DNA of 64,000 nucleotides from Pseudoduganella albidiflava. GTDB lineage: Bacteria; Pseudomonadota; Gammaproteobacteria; Burkholderiales; Burkholderiaceae_D. The translations under genes and the position numbers were made by a program. Each line of letters opens with the position of its first letter. Position 1 is the stretch's first letter. The DNA is taken from assembly GCF_004322755.1 (NCBI RefSeq), contig NZ_CP036401.1, positions 6,758,001 through 6,822,000 of the forward strand, written 5' to 3'. The notes under the pieces are model-generated. The model was given only the letters and a program-made list of their open reading frames with translations, made no database searches and was not told where the DNA came from. Positions 41,449 to 51,305 of this stretch are shown here, in pieces.

Positions 41449-42684
41449 ATGGACATGGTCGTCCCGCGCCGCCGCGGCCGCACCATCGTCCTGGCGATCA
41501 CCGGCCTGCTGGCGGTGCTGGCCGCCGGCTTCGCGATCTGGCACTGGATGCCGCGCGGCCTGCAGGTCGACGGCGCCGACCTGCGCATCGTCACCGTCGA
41601 ACGGGGCATCTTCCGCGACGATATCGCCGTGCGCGCCAACGCCGAACCGCTGACCGCCGTCATGCTCGATTCCGTGGAGTCGGGCCGCATCGAGGAAGTG
41701 CATGCCCGCGACGGCGACCTGGTCGACCGGGGCCAGCTGCTGTTCCGCATCTCGAACCCGCAGCGCAACCTGGAGCTGCTGGCGCGCCAGTCCGAATACG
41801 CGCAGCAGATCTCCAACCTGTCGACCCTGCGGGTGGCCGAACAGAGCAACCGCACCGAGCGCCAGCGCCGGCTGGACGACCTGTCGTTCGCACTGGAACA
41901 GGCGCAGAAAACCCTGGCGCGCACCGAACGGCTGGCCAGCCAGGGCTATGTTTCCGCCGTGGCGCTGGAAGAAGCGCGGGACAGGCACGACAAGGCGCAG
42001 CGCGCGCTGGCGCTCGAACAGCACAGCATCGAGGCGGAAGACAAGGTGCGCGGCAATGCGCTCGGGCGCCTGGAGGAAACGATCACGGGCCTCGCCACCG
42101 GCCTGCGGCTGGTGGAACAGACCGTCGACGCCCTGGCCGTGCGTGCCCCCGTCGCCGGCCGGCTCACCGATTTCCGCCTGCAGGTGGGGGAATCGATCGT
42201 CACCGGCAAGCGCGTCGGCCGCATCGACGACCCGCAGCGCTTCAAGCTGTCCGCGCTGGTCGACGAGTATTACCTGAACCGCGTATCGGTCGGCCGCCTC
42301 GGCGTGGTCACCCAGGACGGCCGCCGCTATCCGGTGAAGGTCGGCACGGTGTACCCGCAGATCAAGGATGGCCGCTTCACCGCCGAGCTGCTGTTCACCG
42401 AAGGCCAGCCGGTACTGAGCCCCGGCCAGAGCCTGGACGCGCAGATCACGCTGGGCGAGCCGGCGCCGGCATTGCTGCTGCCGAACGGTGCCTTCGTGTC
42501 GGACTCCGGCGCGGCCTGGGTGTATGTGTTCACCGATGCCACCCATGCCGAGCGCCGCCCGATCCGCGCGGGCCGGCGCAACAACGCACAGATCGAAGTA
42601 CTGTCCGGCCTTGCGCCCGGCGAGCGCGTGATCGTTTCCACCTATGCCGGCTTCGGCAACTCGACCCGGCTGCAGCTCGACTAG
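41449..42684 (+). CDS. MacA/HlyD-like periplasmic adaptor of an ABC efflux system
   Basis: 411 residues. One membrane anchor (about 10-32, TIVLAITGLLAVLAAGFAIW), a lipoyl-like half motif (SGRIEEVHARDGDLVDRGQLL), a coiled-coil hairpin around 100-215, the second lipoyl half (VRAPVAGRLTDFRLQVGE) and beta-barrel/membrane-proximal domains. It links an inner-membrane transporter to an outer-membrane channel or delivers substrate. The ATG at 41401 would be at the predicted transcript start, so 41449 is preferred; its ribosome binding site is weak. First gene of the operon. Confidence 0.88.
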   Translation: MDMVVPRRRGRTIVLAITGLLAVLAAGFAIWHWMPRGLQVDGADLRIVTVERGIFRDDIAVRANAEPLTAVMLDSVESGRIEEVHARDGDLVDRGQLLFRISNPQRNLELLARQSEYAQQISNLSTLRVAEQSNRTERQRRLDDLSFALEQAQKTLARTERLASQGYVSAVALEEARDRHDKAQRALALEQHSIEAEDKVRGNALGRLEETITGLATGLRLVEQTVDALAVRAPVAGRLTDFRLQVGESIVTGKRVGRIDDPQRFKLSALVDEYYLNRVSVGRLGVVTQDGRRYPVKVGTVYPQIKDGRFTAELLFTEGQPVLSPGQSLDAQITLGEPAPALLLPNGAFVSDSGAAWVYVFTDATHAERRPIRAGRRNNAQIEVLSGLAPGERVIVSTYAGFGNSTRLQLD

Positions 42685-42728
42685 TGCCGACTTGCAGTAA
42701 TCTCCCACTCTCAACAAAGGAATACCCC

Positions 42729-43409
42729 ATGCTCAAACTATCAGGCGTCAGCAAGATCCACGTGGCCGGTGAAGTGCAGACCACCGCTCTCGACCGCATC
42801 GACCTGGAGATCGACGCCGGCGAGTATGTGGCGATCACCGGCCCGTCGGGTTGCGGCAAGTCCACGCTGCTGTCGGTACTGGGCCTGCTCGATGTGCCGA
42901 CCAGCGGCGACTACTGGTTCGAGGGCCGCAACGTGGCCGGCTGGAGCGAATCGCGGCTCAATGAACTGCGGCGCGGCCGCATCGGTTTCATCTTCCAGAG
43001 CTTCAACCTGATCGAGGAACTGTCGGTGTTCGAGAACGTCGAGCTGGCGCTCGAATACACCGGCATGCCGGCGCGCGAACGCAAGGTGAAGGTGGCGGCC
43101 ATGCTGGACAAGCTGGGCGTGGCGCACCGTGCGAAGCACCGGCCGTCCCAGCTTTCCGGCGGCCAGCAGCAACGCGTGGCGATCGCCCGCGCACTGGTGG
43201 CCGGCCCGGCCATCCTGCTGGCCGACGAACCGACCGGCAACCTGGATACCGCCCATGGCGACGACGTGATGCGCCTGCTGCGCACCATCAACGCCGAAGG
43301 CACCACGGTCGTGATGGTGACCCACTCGCCGGCCCACGCGGCACAGGCATCGCGCACCTTGAACCTGCTCGACGGGCGCATCATCGTCGACGCGCTGCGT
43401 GCCGCATGA
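42729..43409 (+). CDS. LolD/MacB-type ABC transporter ATPase
   Basis: 226 residues. Walker A GPSGCGKST at 38-46, Q-loop FQSFNLIEELSVFENV, signature LSGGQQQRVAIARAL, Walker B ILLADEPTGNLD, switch His in MVTHSP. This subfamily powers mechanotransmission-type exporters (LolCDE, MacB, BceAB). AAGGAA precedes the ATG; the stop overlaps the first permease start (ATGA). Confidence 0.95.
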   Translation: MLKLSGVSKIHVAGEVQTTALDRIDLEIDAGEYVAITGPSGCGKSTLLSVLGLLDVPTSGDYWFEGRNVAGWSESRLNELRRGRIGFIFQSFNLIEELSVFENVELALEYTGMPARERKVKVAAMLDKLGVAHRAKHRPSQLSGGQQQRVAIARALVAGPAILLADEPTGNLDTAHGDDVMRLLRTINAEGTTVVMVTHSPAHAAQASRTLNLLDGRIIVDALRAA

Positions 43410-45820
43410 GGCATTGGCGTCTCGCCTGGCGCCAGCTGGCGGCCGAGCCGGGTTATTCGGCCGTCACGATCCTCGGCCTGGCGGCCGGCTTCGCCACCTG
43501 TTTCGCGCTGCTGGCCTACGTGGCGTTTTCGTTCGGCTACAACCGCCATGTGCCGGCGGCGCACGAGGTGTACGCGGTCAAGCAGCACATCAACGTGATC
43601 GGCAAGCCCGGCTGGTTCGAGGGCATGCCGCTGCCGCTGGTGCACGTGGCCGAAAAAAGCGGCATGACACAGGCAGCCGTGCTGGCCATGCCGGCCATGG
43701 CCAGCGTGCGCACGCCGTCCGGCATGCAGCGGCTGAAGGCGGTGGCGGTGACGCCCGGCTTCACGAAGGTGTTCGGCCTGGCCGCGGCGGAAGGAGACCT
43801 GGCGCAGGCCCTGGCAAGGCCCGATGCGGTCGCGCTGACCTACGGCGCGGCACTGAAAACGCTGGGCACCCGCCAGGCACTCGGCAAGGTGCTGCACATC
43901 GAAGGCAAGGCATTGACCGTGGCCGCGCTGCTGGCCGATCCGCCGGCAACGGCAACCCTGCACTACGAACTGTTGAACAGCTTCGACAGCATCCTGATGC
44001 CGCGTGAATACCGCGAGCACCTGGAACAATCGTGGGGCATGACCGCCGGCTACCTGTACGTGCGCCTGGCACCCGGCATCGCCCCGGCGGAGTTCACCGC
44101 GCACATGCAGCGCGTATTCGACAACTCGCCGCTGCTGCGCGAGCTGCCGCCCGACCTGCGGCGCACGCTGGGCTCGCGCAAGATGGTCGACCTGGCGCTG
44201 ACCCCATTGCCCGACCTGTACTTCGATACCAGCCTGGAAGGACGCCCCGGCAGCACGGCCCATGGCGACAGGTCCATCGTCATCGGCCTGGGCCTCATCG
44301 GCCTGCTGGTGCTGGCGCTGGCGGTGGCGAACTATGTCAACCTGGCCGCCGTGCGCACCACGCGCCGGCAGCCGGAAATCGTGCTGCGCAAGGTGCTGGG
44401 CGCGGGCGCCTTCCGCCTCGCCGCCCAGCTGCTGGCCGAGGCGCTGCTGGTTGCCCTGCTGGCCACCGCGCTGGGTTTGCTGCTGGCCTGGCTGCTGCTG
44501 CCGGCCTTGTCCGGCATGCTGGACCGCCCGCTCGACCAGATGATGTCGCCGGCCAGCATCCTGGCGGCGCTGGCGGTCGGCGTGGTAACCGGCTTGCTGG
44601 CTGGCCTGTACCCGCTGTGGATCGCGCTGGACATGCGCCCGGCCGCCGTGCTGGGCATGCGCCGCGAAATGGAGCCGCGTGGCGGCCTGTGGCTGCGGCG
44701 CGCGCTGACCGTACTGCAGCTGACCGTGGCGATGGGCCTGACCGCGGCCACGCTGGCCATCGCCTGGCAGGCCCGCTTTGCCAGCGCGGCCGATCCGGGC
44801 TTCGATGCCGCTCCGCTGCTCACGGTGTCGCTGCCGCGCGCGCTGTGGCAAGGCCCGCAGGGCCTGCAGTACCGGGAAGCGCTGCGCCGCCTGCCGCAGG
44901 TGCGCGGCGTGGCGTTTTCCGAGAACGCCGTGGGCCAGCCATTCGCCGGCCAGAATGGCCCGATCCGGCGGCTGGGCGGGCGCGAGACCGTGCTGGTGTC
45001 GCGCAACGTGTCGGCCGATTTTTTCCAGGTGTACGGCGTGGCGGCCGTGGCGGGGCGCACCTTCGATCCGAAGATCGAGCGGGACGCGGCGCCGGGCACC
45101 GTCATGCTGAACCGGGCAGGCGCGCTGGCACTGGGCTTCCCTTCGGCGCAAGCCGCGGTGGGCGGCCTGGTCTCGTTCGAGCACGACGGCAAGCGGATGA
45201 CGGCGCGCGTGATCGGCATCGCGCCCGACCTGCGGCATGAATCGCTGCGCGAAAACCCGCAGCCGATGTACTACCGGAACGCGCTGGACGCCTCGGTGCT
45301 GACGATCCGCGGCGATGGCGACCTGCGTGAACTGGAACGGCAGGCGATCGGCCTGTTCGGCAAGTTCTTCCCGGACGATATGCCCGAAGTACGCCCGGCC
45401 GCCAGCTACCTCGCCGAGAGCTACGCGCAGGACCTCCGGCTGGCCTCCCTGCTGGGTGCCGCCAGCATCGTCGCGATCGTGCTGTCGGCGTTCGGCATCT
45501 ACGTGCTGTCGGCCTACAACGTGCAGCGGCGCGGCCGCGAGATCGTGCTGCGCAAGCTGCACGGCGCGGGCCGGGCCGCCATCGCCAGGCTGCTGGGGCG
45601 CGAATTCGCCGTGCTGCTGGCACTGGGCGCCGTGATCGGGCTGCCCCCGGCCGCGCTGGCGATCCGCGCCTACCTGGCCGCCTTTGTCGACCATGCGCCG
45701 ATCGGCGGCTGGACGCTGCTGGGTGCCACCGCCATCGCCGTGCTGGTGGCCGCCCTTGCCACCCTGCGCCATACCGTGGCGGCGCTGCGCGCCACGCCCG
45801 TGGCCATCCTGCGATCCTGA
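43406..45820 (+). CDS. FtsX-family ABC permease, first of a tandem pair
   Basis: 804 residues. An N-terminal membrane helix (about 20-40) is followed by a periplasmic MacB-like domain, three helices at about 290-400, a second single helix (about 430-452), a second periplasmic domain, and three C-terminal helices (about 675-795). Each half therefore looks like an FtsX/MacB unit. Translational overlap with the ATPase gene indicates a joint complex. The permease is closely similar along its length to the next gene. Confidence 0.92.
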   Translation: MRHWRLAWRQLAAEPGYSAVTILGLAAGFATCFALLAYVAFSFGYNRHVPAAHEVYAVKQHINVIGKPGWFEGMPLPLVHVAEKSGMTQAAVLAMPAMASVRTPSGMQRLKAVAVTPGFTKVFGLAAAEGDLAQALARPDAVALTYGAALKTLGTRQALGKVLHIEGKALTVAALLADPPATATLHYELLNSFDSILMPREYREHLEQSWGMTAGYLYVRLAPGIAPAEFTAHMQRVFDNSPLLRELPPDLRRTLGSRKMVDLALTPLPDLYFDTSLEGRPGSTAHGDRSIVIGLGLIGLLVLALAVANYVNLAAVRTTRRQPEIVLRKVLGAGAFRLAAQLLAEALLVALLATALGLLLAWLLLPALSGMLDRPLDQMMSPASILAALAVGVVTGLLAGLYPLWIALDMRPAAVLGMRREMEPRGGLWLRRALTVLQLTVAMGLTAATLAIAWQARFASAADPGFDAAPLLTVSLPRALWQGPQGLQYREALRRLPQVRGVAFSENAVGQPFAGQNGPIRRLGGRETVLVSRNVSADFFQVYGVAAVAGRTFDPKIERDAAPGTVMLNRAGALALGFPSAQAAVGGLVSFEHDGKRMTARVIGIAPDLRHESLRENPQPMYYRNALDASVLTIRGDGDLRELERQAIGLFGKFFPDDMPEVRPAASYLAESYAQDLRLASLLGAASIVAIVLSAFGIYVLSAYNVQRRGREIVLRKLHGAGRAAIARLLGREFAVLLALGAVIGLPPAALAIRAYLAAFVDHAPIGGWTLLGATAIAVLVAALATLRHTVAALRATPVAILRS

Positions 45821-45830
45821 AGGAGAAACG

Positions 45831-48221
45831 ATGACGTTGCGTGATTTCCGTATCGGCTGGCGCCTGCTGCTGCGCGAGCCCGGCTTTTCCCTGGTGACCG
45901 TGCTCGGGCTGGCGCTGGCCTTCGCCGCGTGCTTCCTGCTGCTCGGCTACGTGCGCTACTGCTTCAGCTACGACAGCCACGTGCCCGATGCCGCGCGGGT
46001 GGTGCAACTGAAGCAGCGCATCAACTGGTTCCCCCGCCCGGACTGGAATACCCGTGCGATGCTGCCGCTGCGCCAGGTGGCACTGGACAGCGGCATGGTG
46101 GAACAGGCCAGCATCGCCGTGCCGCTGGACGCACCCATACGGGCCGGCGAACACCTGCACGAAGTGGCGCTGCTGGCCGTCGACCCGGCGTTTGCCGGGA
46201 TTTTCGGCATCGTGCCCGTGGCCGGCGACGTCGCAGCGGTCCTGTCCCGGCCCGATGCACTGGCGGTGACGCAGGAAACCGCCCGCCGGCTGTTCGGCAC
46301 GGCGGCCGGCGTCCTGGACCGCACGGTGCAGGTGAACGGCGAGACCCTGCGGGTGGCGGCAGTGCTGCCCGATCCGCCTGCCAACGCCACGACCCGCTGG
46401 GAAGCGCTGGCCGGACCGTTGAGTCGTGCACGCCCGGTGGCCGAACGGACGCTGGTACCGGACTGGAAGCGCGGCGGTGTCTTCCTCAAGCTGAAGGCGG
46501 GCGCCGATGCCAGGCAACTGGAAGCGCTGCTGCAGGAGGCCGTCGACGCCTCGCCGATGGAGCAGCGCATGCGCAGCGGCCCGATGGGCAAGACCATGCA
46601 GGGTCCCGGCACCGAGGTCAAGATCGTTGCGTTGCCGGATGCGTATTTCGATCCCGACATGGCGGCCAGCCGCAGCGGCGACAGCTACGGCAAGCGTTCC
46701 ACCGTGCTGGCGCTGGCTGGCATCGCGCTGCTGGTGCTGCTGTTGGCCGTGACGAACTACGTCAACCTGGCCACCGTGCGTGCCCAGCAGCGCCAGCGCG
46801 AATCGGGCCTGCGCAAGCTGCTCGGCGCCAGCGCACCGCGCATGGCGGCGCAGTTCCTTGCCGAATCGGTGCTGGTGTCCATGCTGGCCGCGGTGCTGGG
46901 CATGATGCTCGCGTGGATGCTGCTGCCCACCTTTGCCGGCCTGGTTGACCGCACCCTGCAAGGCTTCTTCGCCCCGGCGCGTATCGCCCTTGCCCTGCTG
47001 GCGGCGCTGCTGGTCGGCATGCTGGCTGGCGGCTGGCCGGCCCTGGTAGCGCTGCGCGTGCGCCCGGCGGCGGCGCTGGCGGGGCGCGACAACAGCGAAA
47101 CGGTAGGCGGGCTATGGCTGCGCCGGGGGCTGACGGCGCTGCAGTTCGCCACCGCGATCGCGCTCGGCGGCATGGCCATCGCCGTGGCATGGCAGACGCG
47201 CTTCGCCAGCCAGGCCGATCCCGGCTTCAATCCCGGGCAGCTGGTCACGGTGGACTTGCCGCAGGATGCCAAACCGGAGGCCATCCTGGCCTTCGCCGAA
47301 GCGGTGCGCCGCTTGCCACTGGCCGGTGGGGTGGCCCTGTCGGCCGAGGCGGTTGGCCGCGATGGCAGGAAGATCGTGCAGGGTTTCCGTACCCGCGACG
47401 GGCGCGACCTGCGCCTCGAGATCAAGCCGGTATCGCCCGAATTCTTCGAGGTGTATGGGATCCGGCCGCAGTTCGGCCGCCTGTACCGGGCCGATACCGA
47501 CCGGGCCAATGGCGATGCCCTCGTGCTGAACGCCGCTGCCGCCACCGCACTGGACTATCCTGCTCCGCAAGCCGCGGTCGGCCAGGCGCCGTTCGCCGAG
47601 CGCGGCGCGATCGTCGGCATCGCTCCGGACATCCGCCACAACGACCTGCGCCAGCGCACCGAACCGATCGTCTACATCCTGACGCCGGAGTATGGCGTGC
47701 TCACGTTGCGCACGGCGGCCGTCGTGGACGAAGCGGAACGCATGCTGGCGCCATTGTGGCAGCGCTATTTCCCGGACCGGATCATGGCCGTGCAGCCGGC
47801 GGCCGCCCCGTTCGCGCAGACCTACCAGGAAGATGCGCGGCTGGCCAGGATGCTGGGAACGGCCAGCGCGCTCGCGGTCGGCCTGGCCGCATTCGGCATC
47901 TATGTGCTGGCCGCCTACAGCGTGCAGCGCAACCGCCGGCAGATCGTGCTGCGCAAGCTGTACGGTGCCGGCAAGGGTGCCATCGCCCGGCTGCTGGGCC
48001 GCGAGTTCGCCGCACTGCTGGCGGCTGGCGCGCTGCTCGGCTTGCCGCTGGCCTGGCTGGCGATCGAGCGCTACCTGGCCGGCTTCGTCGAGCGCGCGCC
48101 GCTGGGCCAGTGGCCGCTCGTGGCGGCAACGCTGCTGGCGGCCCTGGTGGCGCTGCTGGCCACGGCACGCCATACGCTGGCCGCGTTGCGGCTGGCACCT
48201 GTGGGCGCCTTGCGCGACTGA
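45831..48221 (+). CDS. FtsX-family ABC permease, second of a tandem pair
   Basis: 796 residues, paralogous to the preceding permease. It has the same start (DFRIGWRLLLREPGFSLVTV), the same NYVNLA..VR segment before the first triple helix, and the same end (QRNRRQIVLRKLYGAGKGAI, then ARHTLAALRLAPVGALRD). Same two-FtsX-domain layout. With the first permease it could form a heterodimer as LolC/LolE do. AAGGAG precedes the ATG by about six bases. A strong terminator follows. Confidence 0.92.
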   Translation: MTLRDFRIGWRLLLREPGFSLVTVLGLALAFAACFLLLGYVRYCFSYDSHVPDAARVVQLKQRINWFPRPDWNTRAMLPLRQVALDSGMVEQASIAVPLDAPIRAGEHLHEVALLAVDPAFAGIFGIVPVAGDVAAVLSRPDALAVTQETARRLFGTAAGVLDRTVQVNGETLRVAAVLPDPPANATTRWEALAGPLSRARPVAERTLVPDWKRGGVFLKLKAGADARQLEALLQEAVDASPMEQRMRSGPMGKTMQGPGTEVKIVALPDAYFDPDMAASRSGDSYGKRSTVLALAGIALLVLLLAVTNYVNLATVRAQQRQRESGLRKLLGASAPRMAAQFLAESVLVSMLAAVLGMMLAWMLLPTFAGLVDRTLQGFFAPARIALALLAALLVGMLAGGWPALVALRVRPAAALAGRDNSETVGGLWLRRGLTALQFATAIALGGMAIAVAWQTRFASQADPGFNPGQLVTVDLPQDAKPEAILAFAEAVRRLPLAGGVALSAEAVGRDGRKIVQGFRTRDGRDLRLEIKPVSPEFFEVYGIRPQFGRLYRADTDRANGDALVLNAAAATALDYPAPQAAVGQAPFAERGAIVGIAPDIRHNDLRQRTEPIVYILTPEYGVLTLRTAAVVDEAERMLAPLWQRYFPDRIMAVQPAAAPFAQTYQEDARLARMLGTASALAVGLAAFGIYVLAAYSVQRNRRQIVLRKLYGAGKGAIARLLGREFAALLAAGALLGLPLAWLAIERYLAGFVERAPLGQWPLVAATLLAALVALLATARHTLAALRLAPVGALRD

Positions 48222-48244
48222 CTTTGACGGGCGCGAACGCGGCA

Positions 48245-48278
48245 AAAAAAATGGCGGCCCGCAGGCCGCCATTTTTTT
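48245..48278. terminator. Bidirectional rho-independent terminator
   Basis: A perfect 15-bp stem (48245-48259 with 48264-48278) with a 4-nt loop and A/T tracts. It ends the efflux operon and the convergent FKBP gene. Confidence 0.94.
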
Positions 48279-48288
48279 GTACCGAAGC

Positions 48289-48729
48289 TCAGCGCTTGAT
48301 GGTCAGCACTTCGATCTCGAACATCAGCGTCGAGTTGGCGGGGATGTTGGGCTTCGCCACGCTGCCATAGCCCAGTGCTGCCGGGATGATCAGGCGGCGC
48401 TTGCCGCCCACGCGCATGCCGACCACGCCCTGGTCCCAGCCGGGGATCACGATGCCCTTGCCGAGCTGGAAGGTAAACGGGGTGGTGGCGACGGCCTGGT
48501 CGAACTGGGCGCCCTTGTTTTCCGTCTTGGTTTCATCGTACAGCCAGCCGGTGTAGGCCACGGTGAGGGTGTCGCCGGCGATGGCTTCGATGCCGGTGCC
48601 CACGGCCAGGTCGACCTTCGTCACGGTCGGGGCGGCAGGGGTCGTCACCGGTGCGTCGTCGCTGCCGCCGCAGGCAGTCAGGGACAGCGCGCAGGCCAGC
48701 GTCGCGAGAATTTGGAAAATCGATTTCAT
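48289..48729 (-). CDS. FKBP-type peptidyl-prolyl isomerase lipoprotein
   Basis: 146 residues. The signal sequence ends in the lipobox LTAC with Cys20, so it is a lipoprotein. The FKBP domain follows: VAYTGWLYDETKTENKGAQF, FDQAV, FQLGKGIVIPGWDQGVVGM, GGKRRLIIPAALGYG, LMFEIEVL. It catalyses proline isomerisation in envelope protein folding. Confidence 0.94.
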   Translation of the reverse strand: MKSIFQILATLACALSLTACGGSDDAPVTTPAAPTVTKVDLAVGTGIEAIAGDTLTVAYTGWLYDETKTENKGAQFDQAVATTPFTFQLGKGIVIPGWDQGVVGMRVGGKRRLIIPAALGYGSVAKPNIPANSTLMFEIEVLTIKR

Positions 48730-48873
48730 ATGGTCACTCTTACCTGGATTGGAAATTCGTTGAAAATTCGTTGAAAACGGTTGATGGCAGGTTGCCGGTG
48801 GAGCGAAAGTTTAACAGACTGCCACTGCCGCTCCCCTGGCACAACATTTCTTTACAAATTCATGGCAACGATC

Positions 48874-50745
48874 TCAGATCTCCACCTGGGTGCCCAGCTC
48901 GATCACGCGGTTCGGCGGGATCTGGTAATAGTCGGCCGCGGCGCGGGCATTGCGCGACATCGCCACGAACAGGTGTTCGCGCCACGGCGCCATGCCTTGC
49001 TGCGGCGCCGAGATCACGGTCTGGCGGGCGATGAAGAAGGAGGTTTCCATCATCTCGAAACGCAGGCCGTAGTCGGCGCACCGGTCGAGGATGGCAGGAA
49101 TGTCCGGCTCGTCCTTGAAGCCGTAGTCCACGTTGACCTGGAAGCACTGGTGTCCCAGGTCGGTGATGCGCACCTGTTCCGCCGCCGCCACATACGGTTC
49201 TTCCAGGATGTGCACGGTCAGGAAGACCACCCGTTCGTGCAGCACCTTGTTGTGCGACAGGTTGTGCAGCATCGCATGCGGCACGCCATCGCTTTCGCCG
49301 CGCAGGAACACGGCGGTGCCGGGCACCCGCGCCGGCGGCGCCACGAACAGCGAGGAAAGAAAGTCTTCCAGCGGGATCGCATGCTTTTCCAGGTTCTGGA
49401 ACACCAGCTGGCGGCCGGTGCGCCATGTGAGCATGATCGTGAACAGCGCGGTACCGAGCAGCAGCGGCATCCAGCCGCCATGGAACAGCTTCAGCGTGCA
49501 GGCCGAGAACAGCAGCACGTCGATCACCAGGAAGAAGCCGGTGGCGGCGATGCACAGCGGCAGCGGCAGGTGCCAGCGGTAGCGGATCACGAAGAACGTC
49601 AGGATCGTGGTGGCCAGCATCGTGGCCGAGACGGCGATGCCGTAGGCGCCGGCCAGGGCATCCGAGGAACCGAAGCCGATCACGGCGATCAGCACGACGA
49701 TCAGCTGCAGCCAGTTGACGGCCGGGATGTAGATCTGGCCGATCTGGTGCTCGGACGTGTGCATGATGCGCATGCGCGGCAGCAGGCCCAGGGCGATGGC
49801 CTGCTTGGTCATCGAGAACGTGCCGGAAATCGTCGCCTGCGAGGCGATCACGGTGGCCATCGTGGCCAGCACCACCAGCGGGTAGACGCTCCAGCTGCCG
49901 AGCTGCTGGAAGAACGGATTCGAGATCGCCTCCGGCGCGTGCAGGAGCAGCGCGCCCTGGCCGAAATAGTTCAGCGACAGCGCGGGGAACGCCACGGCAA
50001 ACCAAGCCATGCGGATCGGCCGCTTGCCGAAGTGGCCCATGTCCGCGTACAGCGCTTCGGCGCCGGTGAACGCCAGCACCACGGCGCCCAGGCCGACGAA
50101 CGCCACGAAGCCGTTGTCGATCATGAAGTGCACCGCGTGCAGCGGGTTCAGGGCGCGCAGGATATCGGGCCGTTCGACGATGTTGACGATGCCCATGATC
50201 GCCAGCGCGGCGAACCACAGCACCATCACGGGCCCGAAGAAACGGCCGATGCCGGCCGTGCCGTGGCGCTGCACCGAATACAGCGACACCAGCACCACGA
50301 TGGTCAGCGGCACCACATAGTGCTCCAGCGCAGGCGTGGCCACTTCCAGGCCTTCGATCGCGCTCAGCACGGAAATCGCCGGCGTGACTACGCTGTCGCC
50401 GTAGAACATGGTGGCGCCCAGCACGCCCAGCACGAGCAGGGGAAAATGCCAGCCGGAGCGCTTGCTGACCGAATTCAGCGCCAGCGCCATCAGGGCCATG
50501 ATGCCGCCCTCGCCCCGGTTGTCGGCACGCAGCACCAGCGTGACGTACTTCAGCGAGACGACGATCGTCAGTCCCCAGAAGATCAGTGACACGACACCCA
50601 GCAGGTTGGCTTCGTTCAGCGCCAGGCCATGGTCGGGATCGAAGATGGTTTTCAGTGTATAGAGAGGGCTGGTACCGATGTCGCCGTAGACGATGCCTAC
50701 CGCCGCCAGCGTCAGCGTGGCGAGGCTGCTTTTTTTGTCTGTCAA
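48874..50745 (-). CDS. kup: Low-affinity potassium uptake protein Kup
   Basis: 623 residues, the normal Kup length. About 12 membrane helices, opening with LAAVGIVYGDIGTSPLYTLK, the family hallmark, then RADNRGEGGIMALMALAL and GDSVVTPAISVLSAIEGL. A cytoplasmic C-terminal domain ends in PNRVIELGTQVEI. Proton-coupled K+ uptake. Start: TTG at 50745, seven bases from CGGG, gives the family's N-terminus; a TTG at 50781 is an alternative. Confidence 0.95.
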   Translation of the reverse strand: MTDKKSSLATLTLAAVGIVYGDIGTSPLYTLKTIFDPDHGLALNEANLLGVVSLIFWGLTIVVSLKYVTLVLRADNRGEGGIMALMALALNSVSKRSGWHFPLLVLGVLGATMFYGDSVVTPAISVLSAIEGLEVATPALEHYVVPLTIVVLVSLYSVQRHGTAGIGRFFGPVMVLWFAALAIMGIVNIVERPDILRALNPLHAVHFMIDNGFVAFVGLGAVVLAFTGAEALYADMGHFGKRPIRMAWFAVAFPALSLNYFGQGALLLHAPEAISNPFFQQLGSWSVYPLVVLATMATVIASQATISGTFSMTKQAIALGLLPRMRIMHTSEHQIGQIYIPAVNWLQLIVVLIAVIGFGSSDALAGAYGIAVSATMLATTILTFFVIRYRWHLPLPLCIAATGFFLVIDVLLFSACTLKLFHGGWMPLLLGTALFTIMLTWRTGRQLVFQNLEKHAIPLEDFLSSLFVAPPARVPGTAVFLRGESDGVPHAMLHNLSHNKVLHERVVFLTVHILEEPYVAAAEQVRITDLGHQCFQVNVDYGFKDEPDIPAILDRCADYGLRFEMMETSFFIARQTVISAPQQGMAPWREHLFVAMSRNARAAADYYQIPPNRVIELGTQVEI

Positions 50746-50855
50746 AATTGCACCCGTATTATGTTTTTGCGCACTGCACAATAGGCCAACCGCCCTCTAA
50801 AAGCAAGCCGGCGACGAGCAGCGCATGCTGCGCCACTGTGATAAGGTCGCGGCTC

Positions 50856-51305
50856 ATGAAAGATGACACTATACAAATCGACAAGGCCACCGCCGCCGAT
50901 GCCCCTCGCCTGTTCGAGGTATGGGAAGCCTCGGTGCGGGCCACCCACGACTTCCTGTCCGAGGAAGCCATCGCCACGCTGGTGCCACTGGTGCGCGAAC
51001 TGCTCGGCACGTTTGCGCCACTGTACTGCCTGCGCGACGCTGCCGGCGCGCCCTATGCGTTCATCGGCGTGGCCGACGGCAACATCGAGATGCTGTTCGT
51101 GCACCCGGAACGGCGTGGCGGCGGCGCCGGCCGCGCGCTGGCGGCATTCGCGATCGGCACCCTGGGCGCCACCAGAGTGGACGTGAACGAGCAGAATGGC
51201 CAGGCCGCCGGCTTTTACGCGCGGATGGGCTTTCGCCAGGTCGGCCGCTCGGCGCGCGATCCCTTCGGCCACCCGTATCCGATCCTGCACCTGGAACTGG
51301 CATGA
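50856..51305 (+). CDS. GNAT family N-acetyltransferase (YjaB-like)
   Basis: 149 residues. N-terminal KATAADAPRLFEVWEASVRATHDFL resembles YjaB. Acetyl-CoA loop HPERRGGGAGRAL, then DVNEQNGQAAGFYARMGF and PYPILHLEL. Substrate unknown. The stop overlaps the rarD start (ATGA), so the two are cotranscribed. Confidence 0.9.
   Translation: MKDDTIQIDKATAADAPRLFEVWEASVRATHDFLSEEAIATLVPLVRELLGTFAPLYCLRDAAGAPYAFIGVADGNIEMLFVHPERRGGGAGRALAAFAIGTLGATRVDVNEQNGQAAGFYARMGFRQVGRSARDPFGHPYPILHLELA

Noticed and set aside
41401..42684. ATG at 41401 as start of the MacA-like gene
   Set aside because: It lies at the predicted sigma-54 transcription start, leaving no room for a ribosome binding site; 41449 is more likely, though not proven.
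42911..45772. A 953-codon frame antisense to the first FtsX permease
   Set aside because: Gln/His/Arg-rich without motifs; the sense strand encodes a clear permease with overlap to its ATPase gene.
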